Assembly: GCF_004564275.1 (NCBI RefSeq)
Contig: NZ_SPDV01000004.1
Coordinates: 1-64,000 of the forward strand
DNA length: 64,000 nucleotides
DNA from: Sphingomonas parva (ex Maeng et al. 2020)
Lineage (GTDB): Bacteria > Pseudomonadota > Alphaproteobacteria > Sphingomonadales > Sphingomonadaceae
Direction of reading: 5' to 3'
Both the position numbers and the translations under genes were made by a program. Below, one piece after another: positions 45,761-54,225 of the stretch; the stretch's first letter is position 1; the number at the start of each line of letters is the position of its first letter. Below the pieces are notes generated by a model that saw only the letters and a list, made by a program, of their open reading frames with translations, searched no databases and had not been told where the DNA came from.

Positions 45761-48556
45761 ATGCGCCTGAAATCATGCGCCCTTTGCTCGACGTCGCTGA
45801 TCATCCTCGCGTTTTCGGCCCCTGCCGTCGCGGCCCAGGCCGGCCAGACCGATCCGAACGTGCAGGCCCAGGAATCGCCGGCCGACCCGGCGGGATCGCC
45901 GCAGACCGACGACGCCGTCGACGCCGCCACCGCCGGCCAGGACGACGAGACCATCGTCGTCACCGGGCTTCGCCGCAGCCTGCAATCGGCGCAGAACATC
46001 AAGCGCAATTCCGAGCAGATCGTCGACGCGATCGTCGCCGAGGACATCGGCAAGCTGCCCGACGTCGCCGTCTCCGACACCGCTGCGCGCAGTCCCGGCG
46101 TCCAGGTCGAGCGGTCGGGCGGCGAAGCCAGCCGCGTGCTGGTGCGCGGGCTCGACCGCTTCAACTACACGACCACCTACAACGGCCGCGAGATCTTCAC
46201 CGCCGAGACGCGGTCGGTGGCGCTGCAGGACTTCCCCGCCGGCGGGATCAGCGCGATCGAGGTGTTCAAGACCTCGACCGCCAACATCATCGAGCCCGGC
46301 ATCGCCGGGCTGGTCAACGTCCGCTCGCGCCGTCCGTCCGACTTCCAGGGGGCGGAGATCGCCGGCTCGGTCTGGGGCGTCTATCCCGAGCAGTCGCGGG
46401 ACTTCGAACCCAATGCGCAATTGCTGCTCAGCAACCGCTGGGACGTCGGCAGCGGCGAGTTCGGCGCGTTGATCAACTTCTCCTACACGCGGCTCCATTA
46501 TCGCGATTCGATCCGCCGCCACGGCTTCTTCATCGCCGATCTCGCCGGCGCCCGCTCCCCCGACTGGCCCGAAATCCGCTACAACGAGGCGGAGCGCTGG
46601 CGGCCGTCGGTCAACGGCGCGCTGCAGTGGCGGCCGTCGCCGGGCCTCGAATTCTACGTCGAGGGCCTGTGGCAGGGCTATCGCGAACGCGCCACCGACC
46701 GGATGTGGGCGCAGCCCTTGTGGGGCGGCGCCTCGTACGAGGACATCGTCCTGCAGGGCAATCAGATCCTGTCGGGCACGGTCAACAATGCGACCGCCTG
46801 CTGCGGCGGCAACCAGACCTGGGGCTTCCAGGGCGCGACCAAGCGCGACACCAACACCTATCAATTCGCCGCGGGCGGCCGCTACGAGGCGGGGCCGCTC
46901 AAGATCACCGCCGATCTCGCGCGCACCGATTCGACCTTCGACCTGCGCACCGAGAGCGTCGACTACGAGATCAACACCAAGGCCTATTCGGTGGACTGGT
47001 TCACCGGAGAGGTCGGCGGTCCCGGGCCGACCTTCGCGGTGCGCGGCCTCGATTTCACCAATCCCGGCATCTACAATTACCGCGGCTTCTTCGAAGACTA
47101 TCTGACCGCCAAGGGCAAGGACTGGCAGGCGCGGCTCGATCTCGAATACGAGCCCGGCCTGAGCTTCATCCCCAAGATCCAGGCGGGGCTGCGCTTCGTC
47201 GACCGCAAGGCCTCGGCCGACGCCGGCGCCTTCTACTGGAATCTGCGCGATCGCGGCATCCCGATCAGCGCCGTGCCGCTCGACTATCAGATGACGCCGG
47301 TCGGCTTTCGCGGCGACGACCTGAAGCCGACGCCGATGTCCTGGCTCGCCCCGACCTTCGACAGCGTCTGGGACAATCTCGTCCCGTTCCGCCAGTTCAA
47401 CATCGGCCTGACCGGCGCCGGCTCGGTCGACGGACCGCCAATCGATCCGGCCCGGACCTACCGCATCGACGAGAAATCCTACGCGGCCTACGCCCAGCTC
47501 AATTATGCGTTCGACACCGGCGGCGTGGTGATCGACGGCAGCCTCGGCATGCGGGTCGTCAAGACCAAGGAAGACATCCGGGGAACGCTCTTCTCGCCCG
47601 GCGCCGGACCCGCCCCGATCGATTTCCAGAACGAATATACCGACTGGCTGCCCAACGCGAACATCCGGATCGAATTCACGCCGGAGTGGCAGCTGCGCTT
47701 CGCGGCAACCCAGACGCGCACGCGCCCGACCTTCGAGGATCTGAATCCGGCGCTGCGGCTGGACAATGTCCCTGGCTGCACGCCCGGCGGCCCGACCGAC
47801 TGCGTGCGCACCGGGAGCGGCGGCAATCCCTTCCTGACCCCGCTCGAGTCCGACAATTACGACGCGAGCCTCGAATATTATTTCTCGCGCACGGGCTTCG
47901 CCTCGGTCGGCGTGTTCCGCCGCGACATGAAGGGCTTCATCACCGACCGCGCCTTCGAATTTCCCGATCCCGATGCCGAGAGCGGGCTGCCGCTGCTGAT
48001 CACCGGCCCGGTCAATACCCGCACGGCGCGGATCCAGGGCCTCGAGGCGCAGGTCAGCACCTTCTTCGATTTCCTGCCGGGAGCCCTGGCCGGCTTCGGC
48101 GCCCAGGCGAACGTCACCTATCTCGACGCCAAGGCCGAGTTCCTCCTGTTCCCCGAGACGCACCCCAACCATGCGGTGATCCGCGACCGGATCCCGGACG
48201 TTTCGAAATGGACGTACAACCTCGTCGGCATGTACGAGCGCGGCGGCCTCACCGCCCGCCTCGCCTACAACCGCCGCAGCGGCTTCCCCGAAGGCGACCT
48301 CGCCCAGCGCGACGATTTCTTCACGCTCCAGGGCCGCGGCAAGCCGGTGTCCCGGCTCGACTGGTCGAGCAGCTACGCGCTGACCGAGAACTTCACCGTC
48401 TTCTTCGACTGGACCAACATCCTCGGCGATCCGTTCCGCTCGGACATCGTGCGGATCAACTATCCGGCCGGCGTGGGCAGCGCCCCGGAGATCTTCCCCA
48501 TGCTGGTGCGGAACGAGGAATCGGTCCTGTCGGGAGGCGTTCGCTTCCGCTTCTGA
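45761..48556 (+). CDS. TonB-dependent receptor, probably for oligosaccharides
   Basis: A 931-aa outer-membrane receptor. A signal peptide (LIILAFSAPAVAA) is followed by an acidic linker, the TonB box DETIVVTGLR (residues ~62-71), a plug domain (SEQIVDAIVAEDIGKLPDVAVSD, then GVQVERSGGEASRVLVRGLDRF) and a 22-strand barrel ending in GGVRFRF with a terminal Phe. The DIGKLPD and VSRVxVRGL elements are typical of the carbohydrate-type receptors of Caulobacter, Xanthomonas and sphingomonads. The neighbouring GH43, GH clan-A and sugar symporter genes support glycan uptake. The start at 45761 has GGGGAGG eight bases upstream. Confidence 0.93.
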   Translation: MRLKSCALCSTSLIILAFSAPAVAAQAGQTDPNVQAQESPADPAGSPQTDDAVDAATAGQDDETIVVTGLRRSLQSAQNIKRNSEQIVDAIVAEDIGKLPDVAVSDTAARSPGVQVERSGGEASRVLVRGLDRFNYTTTYNGREIFTAETRSVALQDFPAGGISAIEVFKTSTANIIEPGIAGLVNVRSRRPSDFQGAEIAGSVWGVYPEQSRDFEPNAQLLLSNRWDVGSGEFGALINFSYTRLHYRDSIRRHGFFIADLAGARSPDWPEIRYNEAERWRPSVNGALQWRPSPGLEFYVEGLWQGYRERATDRMWAQPLWGGASYEDIVLQGNQILSGTVNNATACCGGNQTWGFQGATKRDTNTYQFAAGGRYEAGPLKITADLARTDSTFDLRTESVDYEINTKAYSVDWFTGEVGGPGPTFAVRGLDFTNPGIYNYRGFFEDYLTAKGKDWQARLDLEYEPGLSFIPKIQAGLRFVDRKASADAGAFYWNLRDRGIPISAVPLDYQMTPVGFRGDDLKPTPMSWLAPTFDSVWDNLVPFRQFNIGLTGAGSVDGPPIDPARTYRIDEKSYAAYAQLNYAFDTGGVVIDGSLGMRVVKTKEDIRGTLFSPGAGPAPIDFQNEYTDWLPNANIRIEFTPEWQLRFAATQTRTRPTFEDLNPALRLDNVPGCTPGGPTDCVRTGSGGNPFLTPLESDNYDASLEYYFSRTGFASVGVFRRDMKGFITDRAFEFPDPDAESGLPLLITGPVNTRTARIQGLEAQVSTFFDFLPGALAGFGAQANVTYLDAKAEFLLFPETHPNHAVIRDRIPDVSKWTYNLVGMYERGGLTARLAYNRRSGFPEGDLAQRDDFFTLQGRGKPVSRLDWSSSYALTENFTVFFDWTNILGDPFRSDIVRINYPAGVGSAPEIFPMLVRNEESVLSGGVRFRF

Positions 48557-48576
48557 ACCGGGGGCGGTGCCGCCCG

Positions 48577-49599
48577 CTACCTGGGCTTCAGGCTGGGGCC
48601 GATCCGGGGCTTCGCTCCGTCCCAGCCGAGCGGCGCGACGTACAGGTAGCGTCGGGCTTCCAGCGGGCGGCAGCCGGGGGTCGCCGCCCAAGCGTGGAAG
48701 GCGATGAAGCTTCGCCCCTCCGCCTCGAACACGGCCTGATGGCCGGGGCCGCTGAGGCAGCCTGCGCCCCGGCTGTTGAAGCTGTAGAGCAAAGGATTGT
48801 CCGGCGCGTCCCGACAAGGCCCGAGCGGTCCCTCGCAGGCGGCATAGCCGATCGCGTAGGAGGACAGGCGCTGATGCGCCTGCCAGCCGTAGTCGTTCGC
48901 CGAATAGAGCATCGTGTAGCCGCCGGGCCGGCGCACCATGGTCGGCGCCTCGACCACCCTCCCCTCCCAGGGCGCGTCGTTGCGCAGCAGCGCGACAGGC
49001 GCGCCTTCGAGGCGCAGTCCGTCGGGCGAGAGGCGCTGTCCCCAGATCTCGGCGGGCTTGTCGGCGGCGGGATTGTTGCCGTCGTTCTTGAAGTAGAGGT
49101 AGAGCCCCCCCTCGGCATCGCGGAACGGACTGGCGTCGATCGTGCCGCCGAGCGCGAGCTGGCAGACGAGCGGCTCCGGTGCTGCCGAGACGAAGGGTCC
49201 GAGCGGATCGGCCGAGGTGGCCGCTCCGACGCACTGCAGGCCGCTGCGGCGATGGCGCGCGGTGAAATAGAGGACGTAGCCGCGCTCGAGCTCCAGCACC
49301 TCCGGCGCCCAGGTCGATCCGTTGCGCGCCCAGCGGGGCAGATCCGGCATTGCATCGCGCGCCGGAGTCCAGCGCCGCAGGTCGTCGGACACGGCGGTCT
49401 GGACGTTTGGCTCACCCTTCGGACCGTTGGTCGCGTAGGCGACGTACCGCCCGCTGTCGGCAAGAATGAACGGGTCGGGAAAGTCGCGCGCCAGGACCGG
49501 TGCGAACAGCGGCTCCGCCGCGGCGGCCGCACACGTGGTCACCAGCAGCGGCAGCAGGGACGCGCAGGCCCGCAGGAACGGCCGGGCACGGAAACCCAT
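48577..49599 (-). CDS. Glycoside hydrolase family 43 protein, exported
   Basis: A 340-aa five-bladed beta-propeller hydrolase of the arabinanase/xylosidase type. It has a signal peptide (residues 1-28, ending AAAAAE), the catalytic base in RDFPDPFILAD (Asp42), the pKa-modulating Asp in TIDASPFRD and the acid Glu in VVEAPTMV, the standard GH43 triad. Expected activity is release of arabinose or xylose in the periplasm. ATG 49599 has GAGGAAG seven bases upstream; the frame is open upstream but would remove the signal peptide from the N-terminus. Convergent with the receptor gene and divergent from the epimerase. Confidence 0.9.
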   Translation of the reverse strand: MGFRARPFLRACASLLPLLVTTCAAAAAEPLFAPVLARDFPDPFILADSGRYVAYATNGPKGEPNVQTAVSDDLRRWTPARDAMPDLPRWARNGSTWAPEVLELERGYVLYFTARHRRSGLQCVGAATSADPLGPFVSAAPEPLVCQLALGGTIDASPFRDAEGGLYLYFKNDGNNPAADKPAEIWGQRLSPDGLRLEGAPVALLRNDAPWEGRVVEAPTMVRRPGGYTMLYSANDYGWQAHQRLSSYAIGYAACEGPLGPCRDAPDNPLLYSFNSRGAGCLSGPGHQAVFEAEGRSFIAFHAWAATPGCRPLEARRYLYVAPLGWDGAKPRIGPSLKPR

Positions 49600-49662
49600 C
49601 AGCGTCTTCCTCGCTCGTGATGCCGCCGGTTCCAAGCGCGCTTTTGGTTGTTCATGCCTGCA

Positions 49663-49676
49663 TATTATCATATCAA
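49663..49676 (-). promoter_or_regulatory. AT-rich candidate operator between GH43 and galM
   Basis: On the minus strand TTGATATGATAATA matches TTRATAnnATAA. It is central in the 124-bp divergent gap, so one regulator could control both the GH43 gene and the galM operon. Confidence 0.45.
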
Positions 49677-49723
49677 TCCGCCTCAACGAAAAGCCGGTCG
49701 ACCGGCAGGCGAGAGGAAGCGGA

Positions 49724-50878
49724 ATGCGGATCCTGATGCTGACGACGAGCCTTCTCGCAGCCGCTGCCGGCGCATCGGCGGCCGAGGGAGCGAGCGTCTC
49801 CCGGGCCTCCTTCGGGCAGATGCCGGACGGCCAGAATGTCGAGGCGATCACCCTGCGCAACGAGGGCGGCGTGACAGCGCGGATCATCACCTACGGCGCG
49901 GCGCTACAGTCCCTGCTGGTCCCCGACCGCCACGAGGAGCTCGCCGACGTGACGCTCGGTTACCCGACGATGCAGGGCTATCTCGCCAAGGGCGAGTTCT
50001 TCGGCGCTACCGTCGGGCGCGTCGCCAACCGCATCGCCGGCGGCCGCTTCACCCTCGACGGCCAGAGCTACCAGACTCCGCTCAACGACGGCCCCAACGC
50101 CCTCCACGGCGGCACCCGCGGCTTCGACAAGGTCCTCTGGAAGGTGGTCGAGGTGAAGGAGGGCCCGAGCGCCAGCGTCACCTTGCGCTACCTCAGCCCG
50201 CACATGGACCAGGGCTATCCGGGCGCGCTCGACGTCACCGCCACCTACACGCTCGACGAGAGCAACACCCTCGCGGTCGACTATCGCGCCACCACCGACC
50301 GGCCGACGGTCGTCAACCTCTCCAACCACGCTTACTGGAACCTCGCCGGCGAAGGCTCGGCCGAAGGCGCGATGGGCCACCTCCTCACCATCCCGGCCGA
50401 CCATTTCACCCCGGTCAACGCCACCCTCATCCCTACGGGGGAGCTCCGCCCGGTCGCCGGCACCGTGTTCGACTTCCGCCGGCCGACGCCGATCGGCGAG
50501 CGCGTCCGCACCAACGATCCGCAGATCCTTTACGGCAAGGGCTATGACCACAATTGGGTCGTCGCCCGAGACGTCGCCCGCGCCCCCCGCCTGCTCGCGC
50601 GGGTCGAGGACCCCTCCTCCGGCCGGGTCATGCACGTCCTCTCCAACCAGCCCGGCATCCAATTCTATTCGGGCAATTTCCTCGACGGCACGATCGTCGG
50701 CAAATCGGGCCGCCTCTACCGCCAGGGCGACGCCATCGTCCTCGAGCCGCAGATGTTTCCCGACACGCCGAACCAGCCCGCCTTCGGCTCGGTGCGCCTG
50801 AACCCGGGCCAGACCTACCGCAACACGATCCTGTTCCGCTTCTCGACCGCCGGCAGTGCGCCGGACCCCGGTCGCTGA
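49724..50878 (+). CDS. galM: Aldose 1-epimerase, exported
   Basis: A 384-aa mutarotase with a signal peptide (LMLTTSLLAAAAGASAAE), hence periplasmic. Galactose-mutarotase marks: GRVANRIAGGRFTLDG, NDGPNALHGG, the catalytic His in NLSNHAYWNL, DHFTPVNATLIPTGE, and the catalytic Glu near the C-terminus in VLEPQMFPDTPNQ. It interconverts alpha and beta anomers of sugars freed by the periplasmic hydrolases before transport. The start at 49724 has GAGAGGAAG upstream. 25 bp before the clan-A hydrolase, same operon. Confidence 0.94.
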   Translation: MRILMLTTSLLAAAAGASAAEGASVSRASFGQMPDGQNVEAITLRNEGGVTARIITYGAALQSLLVPDRHEELADVTLGYPTMQGYLAKGEFFGATVGRVANRIAGGRFTLDGQSYQTPLNDGPNALHGGTRGFDKVLWKVVEVKEGPSASVTLRYLSPHMDQGYPGALDVTATYTLDESNTLAVDYRATTDRPTVVNLSNHAYWNLAGEGSAEGAMGHLLTIPADHFTPVNATLIPTGELRPVAGTVFDFRRPTPIGERVRTNDPQILYGKGYDHNWVVARDVARAPRLLARVEDPSSGRVMHVLSNQPGIQFYSGNFLDGTIVGKSGRLYRQGDAIVLEPQMFPDTPNQPAFGSVRLNPGQTYRNTILFRFSTAGSAPDPGR

Positions 50879-50903
50879 CCGCCCCCGCCGACAGGAGAAA
50901 GCC

Positions 50904-52103
50904 GTGAAGCTTCGTCTCTGGATCCTCCTCGCTGCGGCGGCCCTGCCGACGCCCGCCGCCGCCCTCGTGCAGCCGCAGGCCCCTACCGCGGCCACGCGCG
51001 ACGCCGCTGCCGACGCGATCCGCGGCAACCCGGCGCGCTGGAGCCAGGCCGAGGCGAGAGCCTGGTACGCCCGCCAACCCTGGCTGACCGGCGCGAACTA
51101 CATCAACGCCGGCGCGATCAACCAGCTCGACATGTGGCAGGCGGCGACCTGGAATCCGGCCGAGATCGACAAGGAGCTCGGCTGGGCGAAGCAGTTCGGC
51201 ATGAACACGATGCGCGTCTACCTGCACGATCTCGCCTATGAGCAGGACCCGGCCGGCTTCAAACGGCGGATGGACGAGTTCCTGACGATCGCGGCGCGGC
51301 ACGGCATACGCCCGATGTTCGTGCTGTTCGACAGCTGCTGGGATCCGGATCCGGTGATCGGGCCGCAGCACCGTCCGATCCCCGGCGTCCATAACAGCGG
51401 CTGGGTGCAGAGTCCCGGTCGCGCCGACCTGATCGACCCGAGCGAGGATGCCGGCTTCCAGCGCTATGTCGAGGACGTGGTCGGCACCTTCGCGAACGAC
51501 CGGCGCGTGCTCGCCTGGGATGTCTGGAACGAGCCCGACAATCCCGGCGGCGGCTCCTACAATGGCGAGCAGCTCGCCCAGGAGCGGACGCGGATCGAGC
51601 AGCTGCTGCCCCGGGTCTTCGCCTGGGCGCGCAGCCGCAAGCCGGTCCAGCCGCTGACCAGCGGCGTCTGGATCGGTCCCGACTGGTCGCCCGGCGCGCC
51701 GGACCTCACTCCGATCCAGCGCACCCAGCTCGCCGAATCCGACGTCATCACCTTCCACAATTACGAATGGCCGGAGGCTTTCGAGGCGCGCCTCGCCCAG
51801 CTGCGGCCCTACGGCCGCCCGCTGATCTGCACCGAATGGATGGCGCGAAGCGCCGGCTCCAACGTCGACACCATCCTGCCGATCGCCCGGCGGGAGAATG
51901 TCGGGATGATCAACTGGGGCTTCGTCCAGGGCGAGATCCAGACTCATCTGCCCTGGGACAGCTGGGAGCGCCCCTATACGCTGCAGCAGCCGGTCGCCTG
52001 GTTCCACGATCTGCTTCGGTCCGACGGCACGCCCTATCGCGCGAGGGAGGCCGAGATCTTCCGCGAGCTGCGCAAGGAGAAGTCCCGCGCGGTTGCGCGC
52101 TGA
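50904..52103 (+). CDS. Clan-A (GH5-like) glycoside hydrolase, exported
   Basis: A 399-aa TIM-barrel hydrolase with a signal peptide (LWILLAAAALPTPAAA). The acid/base Glu210 is in WDVWNEPDN and the nucleophile Glu311 in LICTEWMAR, the spacing and strand positions expected for clan GH-A cellulase-like enzymes. Similar proteins are often called 1,4-beta-xylanase, but the exact family is not certain from motifs alone. The GTG start at 50904 has AGGAG seven bases upstream. Second gene of the galM operon; together with GH43 it points to arabinoxylan or another pentose-containing glycan. Confidence 0.85.
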   Translation: MKLRLWILLAAAALPTPAAALVQPQAPTAATRDAAADAIRGNPARWSQAEARAWYARQPWLTGANYINAGAINQLDMWQAATWNPAEIDKELGWAKQFGMNTMRVYLHDLAYEQDPAGFKRRMDEFLTIAARHGIRPMFVLFDSCWDPDPVIGPQHRPIPGVHNSGWVQSPGRADLIDPSEDAGFQRYVEDVVGTFANDRRVLAWDVWNEPDNPGGGSYNGEQLAQERTRIEQLLPRVFAWARSRKPVQPLTSGVWIGPDWSPGAPDLTPIQRTQLAESDVITFHNYEWPEAFEARLAQLRPYGRPLICTEWMARSAGSNVDTILPIARRENVGMINWGFVQGEIQTHLPWDSWERPYTLQQPVAWFHDLLRSDGTPYRAREAEIFRELRKEKSRAVAR

Positions 52104-52163
52104 GCCAGCGGCCGCGGCGATGTGGTACAAGGGCTCTCTCCACGACTCAGACGGGAGGGAGAG

Positions 52164-53255
52164 ATGGCAACGATTCCGCCCCAGCCGATGCTCACGCCGC
52201 AGCTCGATCCGACCCGGCTCGAGCAGTTCATGCACAAGATGGTCGAGGACATGGGCGCCGCGGTCAGCGGCAGCCTGATCATCACCGGCACCAAGCTCGG
52301 CCTCTACCGGAAGCTGGCAGAGCTCGGCCCGGCGACCAGCGATGACCTCGCCTCCTCGCTCGGGCTCGACCGCCGCTACGTCCGCGAGTGGCTGTCGGCG
52401 CAGGCGGCGTCCGGCTTCGTCGACTATGATGCCGCCGGCGACCTCTTCTCGCTCAACCCCGAGCAGAGCATGGCGTTGGCGAACGAGGATTCCCCGGTCT
52501 ACGTCGCCCCCGCATTCGAGCTGATCGCGGCCACCTACATCGACGAGCCGAGGATCACCGAGGCGTTCCGCACCGGCGGCGGAGTCGGCTGGCACGAGCA
52601 TCACGAATGCCTGTTCCGCGGCACCGAGAAGTTCTTCCGGCCCGGCTACCGCGCGAACCTGGTCGCGGCCTGGCTGCCGGCCCTCGACGGCATGGTCGAG
52701 CGGCTCGAGCACGGCGCCTCGGTGGCCGACATCGGATGCGGGGCGGGCGCGTCGACGATCATCATGGCCGAGGCCTTTCCCAACAGCCGGTTCGTCGGCT
52801 TCGACTATCACGAGAAGTCGATCGACCGGGCACGCGAGGCGGCGCGCGAGGCGGGCGACCCGCCCAACCTCCGCTTCGAGGTGGCCACCGCCAAAGCGGC
52901 GCCCGGCGGCGATTATGACCTGGTCTGCTGCTTCGACTGCCTGCACGACATGGGCGATCCGGTCGGCGCGGCACGGCACGTGCGCGAGATGCTGAAGGCC
53001 GATGGCGCCTTCATGCTGGTCGAGCCGTTCGCCAACGACCGGCTAGTCGACAATCTCAACCCGGTCGGAAGGCTCTATTACTCGGCGTCCACGATGATCT
53101 GCACGCCCGGCTCGCGTGCGCAGGAGGTGGGGTTGGCGCTCGGCGCGCAGGCCGGTGAGGCGAGGCTCGCGGACGTGCTCGACCAGGCCGGCTTCCGCTC
53201 CGTCCGCCGCGCCGCGGCGACGCCGTTCAACCTGGTGATCGAAGCGCGACCCTGA
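52164..53255 (+). CDS. Class I SAM-dependent methyltransferase with N-terminal winged helix
   Basis: A 363-aa protein. An N-terminal winged-helix dimerisation part (residues ~15-95, TSDDLASSLGLDRRYVREWLSA) precedes a Rossmann SAM-binding domain with motif I VADIGCGAGAST (~190-201) and FVGFDYHEKSI. This domain order resembles O-methyltransferases and plant-like small-molecule methyltransferases; no signal peptide, so cytoplasmic. It lies 60 bp after the hydrolase in the same direction, so it is at least near the sugar operon, but its substrate cannot be told. ATG 52164 has GGGAGGGAG upstream. Confidence 0.85.
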   Translation: MATIPPQPMLTPQLDPTRLEQFMHKMVEDMGAAVSGSLIITGTKLGLYRKLAELGPATSDDLASSLGLDRRYVREWLSAQAASGFVDYDAAGDLFSLNPEQSMALANEDSPVYVAPAFELIAATYIDEPRITEAFRTGGGVGWHEHHECLFRGTEKFFRPGYRANLVAAWLPALDGMVERLEHGASVADIGCGAGASTIIMAEAFPNSRFVGFDYHEKSIDRAREAAREAGDPPNLRFEVATAKAAPGGDYDLVCCFDCLHDMGDPVGAARHVREMLKADGAFMLVEPFANDRLVDNLNPVGRLYYSASTMICTPGSRAQEVGLALGAQAGEARLADVLDQAGFRSVRRAAATPFNLVIEARP

Positions 53256-53364
53256 GCGGCCGCGCCGGCGATGCATCCGAGGTCGAGCCGCGCACCTGCG
53301 CGCTCGGCTCCGGATGCGCCCAGGAAGGCCGCGAGCTGACCATCGAGCCTCCTCGAGCGCCCGG

Positions 53365-54090
53365 TCAGACCTGTCCCTCGGCCTCCGTGACCAGCGCCAT
53401 CACGTCGGCGATGATCGCCGCCATTGCGGCGCGGGCGCGCTCCGGCTTGCCGGCCTCGATCGCGGCCAGCACCGCGCGATGCGCCGGCAGGCTCGCGGTG
53501 CGTCCCTCCAGCCCGTTGGTGAAGCGGATCGAGGTCCTGAGCGCGGTCGCCACCACGTCGCGGAACTGAAGGTAGAAGGGATTGCCGGACGCCTCGAGCA
53601 CCGCGACGTGGAAGGCGATGTCGGCTTCGAGCGGATCCTCGCCCGCGGCCTCGGCCGCCTCCATCCGCCGAAAGCCTTCGGCGACGCGGGCGGTCGCAGA
53701 ATCGTTGCCGGCGCGCGCGGCGAGCGCCGCCGCGGCCGGCTCGATCGCGATCCTGAGCTCGCTGAACTGGCGGAGCAGCTCGAGCGAGAACTTGCGCTCG
53801 AGCAGCCAGCGCAGCACGTCGGGATCGAACAGATTCCATGAGGATGCCGGTTGCACCGTCGTGCCCCGCCGCGGCCGCGCGGTGAGCAGGCCCTTGGCGG
53901 TCAGCATCTTCACCGCCTCGCGAGTCACCGAGCGGCTGACCATGTGATCGGTGGCGAGCTCCGCCTCTGTCGGGAAGCGGGCGCCGTCGTATCGGCCGGT
54001 GACGATCGCACGCCCGAGCGCGTCGAGCATGCCGAAGGTCAGGTTGCGGGCATGCGCGTCGCTCGCCCGCACAGGCGTCGGCTGGGCCAT
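53365..54090 (-). CDS. GntR-family regulator, FadR (FCD) subfamily
   Basis: A 241-aa transcription factor. The N-terminal winged HTH (residues ~15-80, with GRYDGARFPTEAELATDHMVSRSVTREAVKMLTAKGL) is followed by an all-helical FCD ligand domain (about 100-230), whose metal/ligand His residues can be seen in DIAFHVAVLEAS and PAHRAVLAAI. Members near sugar acid or pentose genes are usually repressors released by a pathway intermediate. Divergent from the symporter; the shared gap carries the TTRATAnnATAA motif. Most likely regulator of the whole 45.7-55.9 kb locus (inference). Confidence 0.92.
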   Translation of the reverse strand: MAQPTPVRASDAHARNLTFGMLDALGRAIVTGRYDGARFPTEAELATDHMVSRSVTREAVKMLTAKGLLTARPRRGTTVQPASSWNLFDPDVLRWLLERKFSLELLRQFSELRIAIEPAAAALAARAGNDSATARVAEGFRRMEAAEAAGEDPLEADIAFHVAVLEASGNPFYLQFRDVVATALRTSIRFTNGLEGRTASLPAHRAVLAAIEAGKPERARAAMAAIIADVMALVTEAEGQV

Positions 54091-54138
54091 CTCGGCTTCC
54101 CTCTCCCCTCCCCGGCGCACGCCGCTGGACATGCACAT

Positions 54139-54152
54139 TTAATACTATAATT
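54139..54152 (+). promoter_or_regulatory. AT-rich candidate operator between gntR and the symporter
   Basis: TTAATACTATAATT, the most symmetric of the three matches to TTRATAnnATAA, stands in the 135-bp divergent gap. It is well placed for autoregulation of the GntR gene and control of the transporter. Confidence 0.5.
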
Positions 54153-54225
54153 CCTTGCCGTTCGTGGGCAAACATCGGGGCCGACGCGGAGCCAATTCGC
54201 GCGGCCCCCGGGGGAGGACTTGGAC

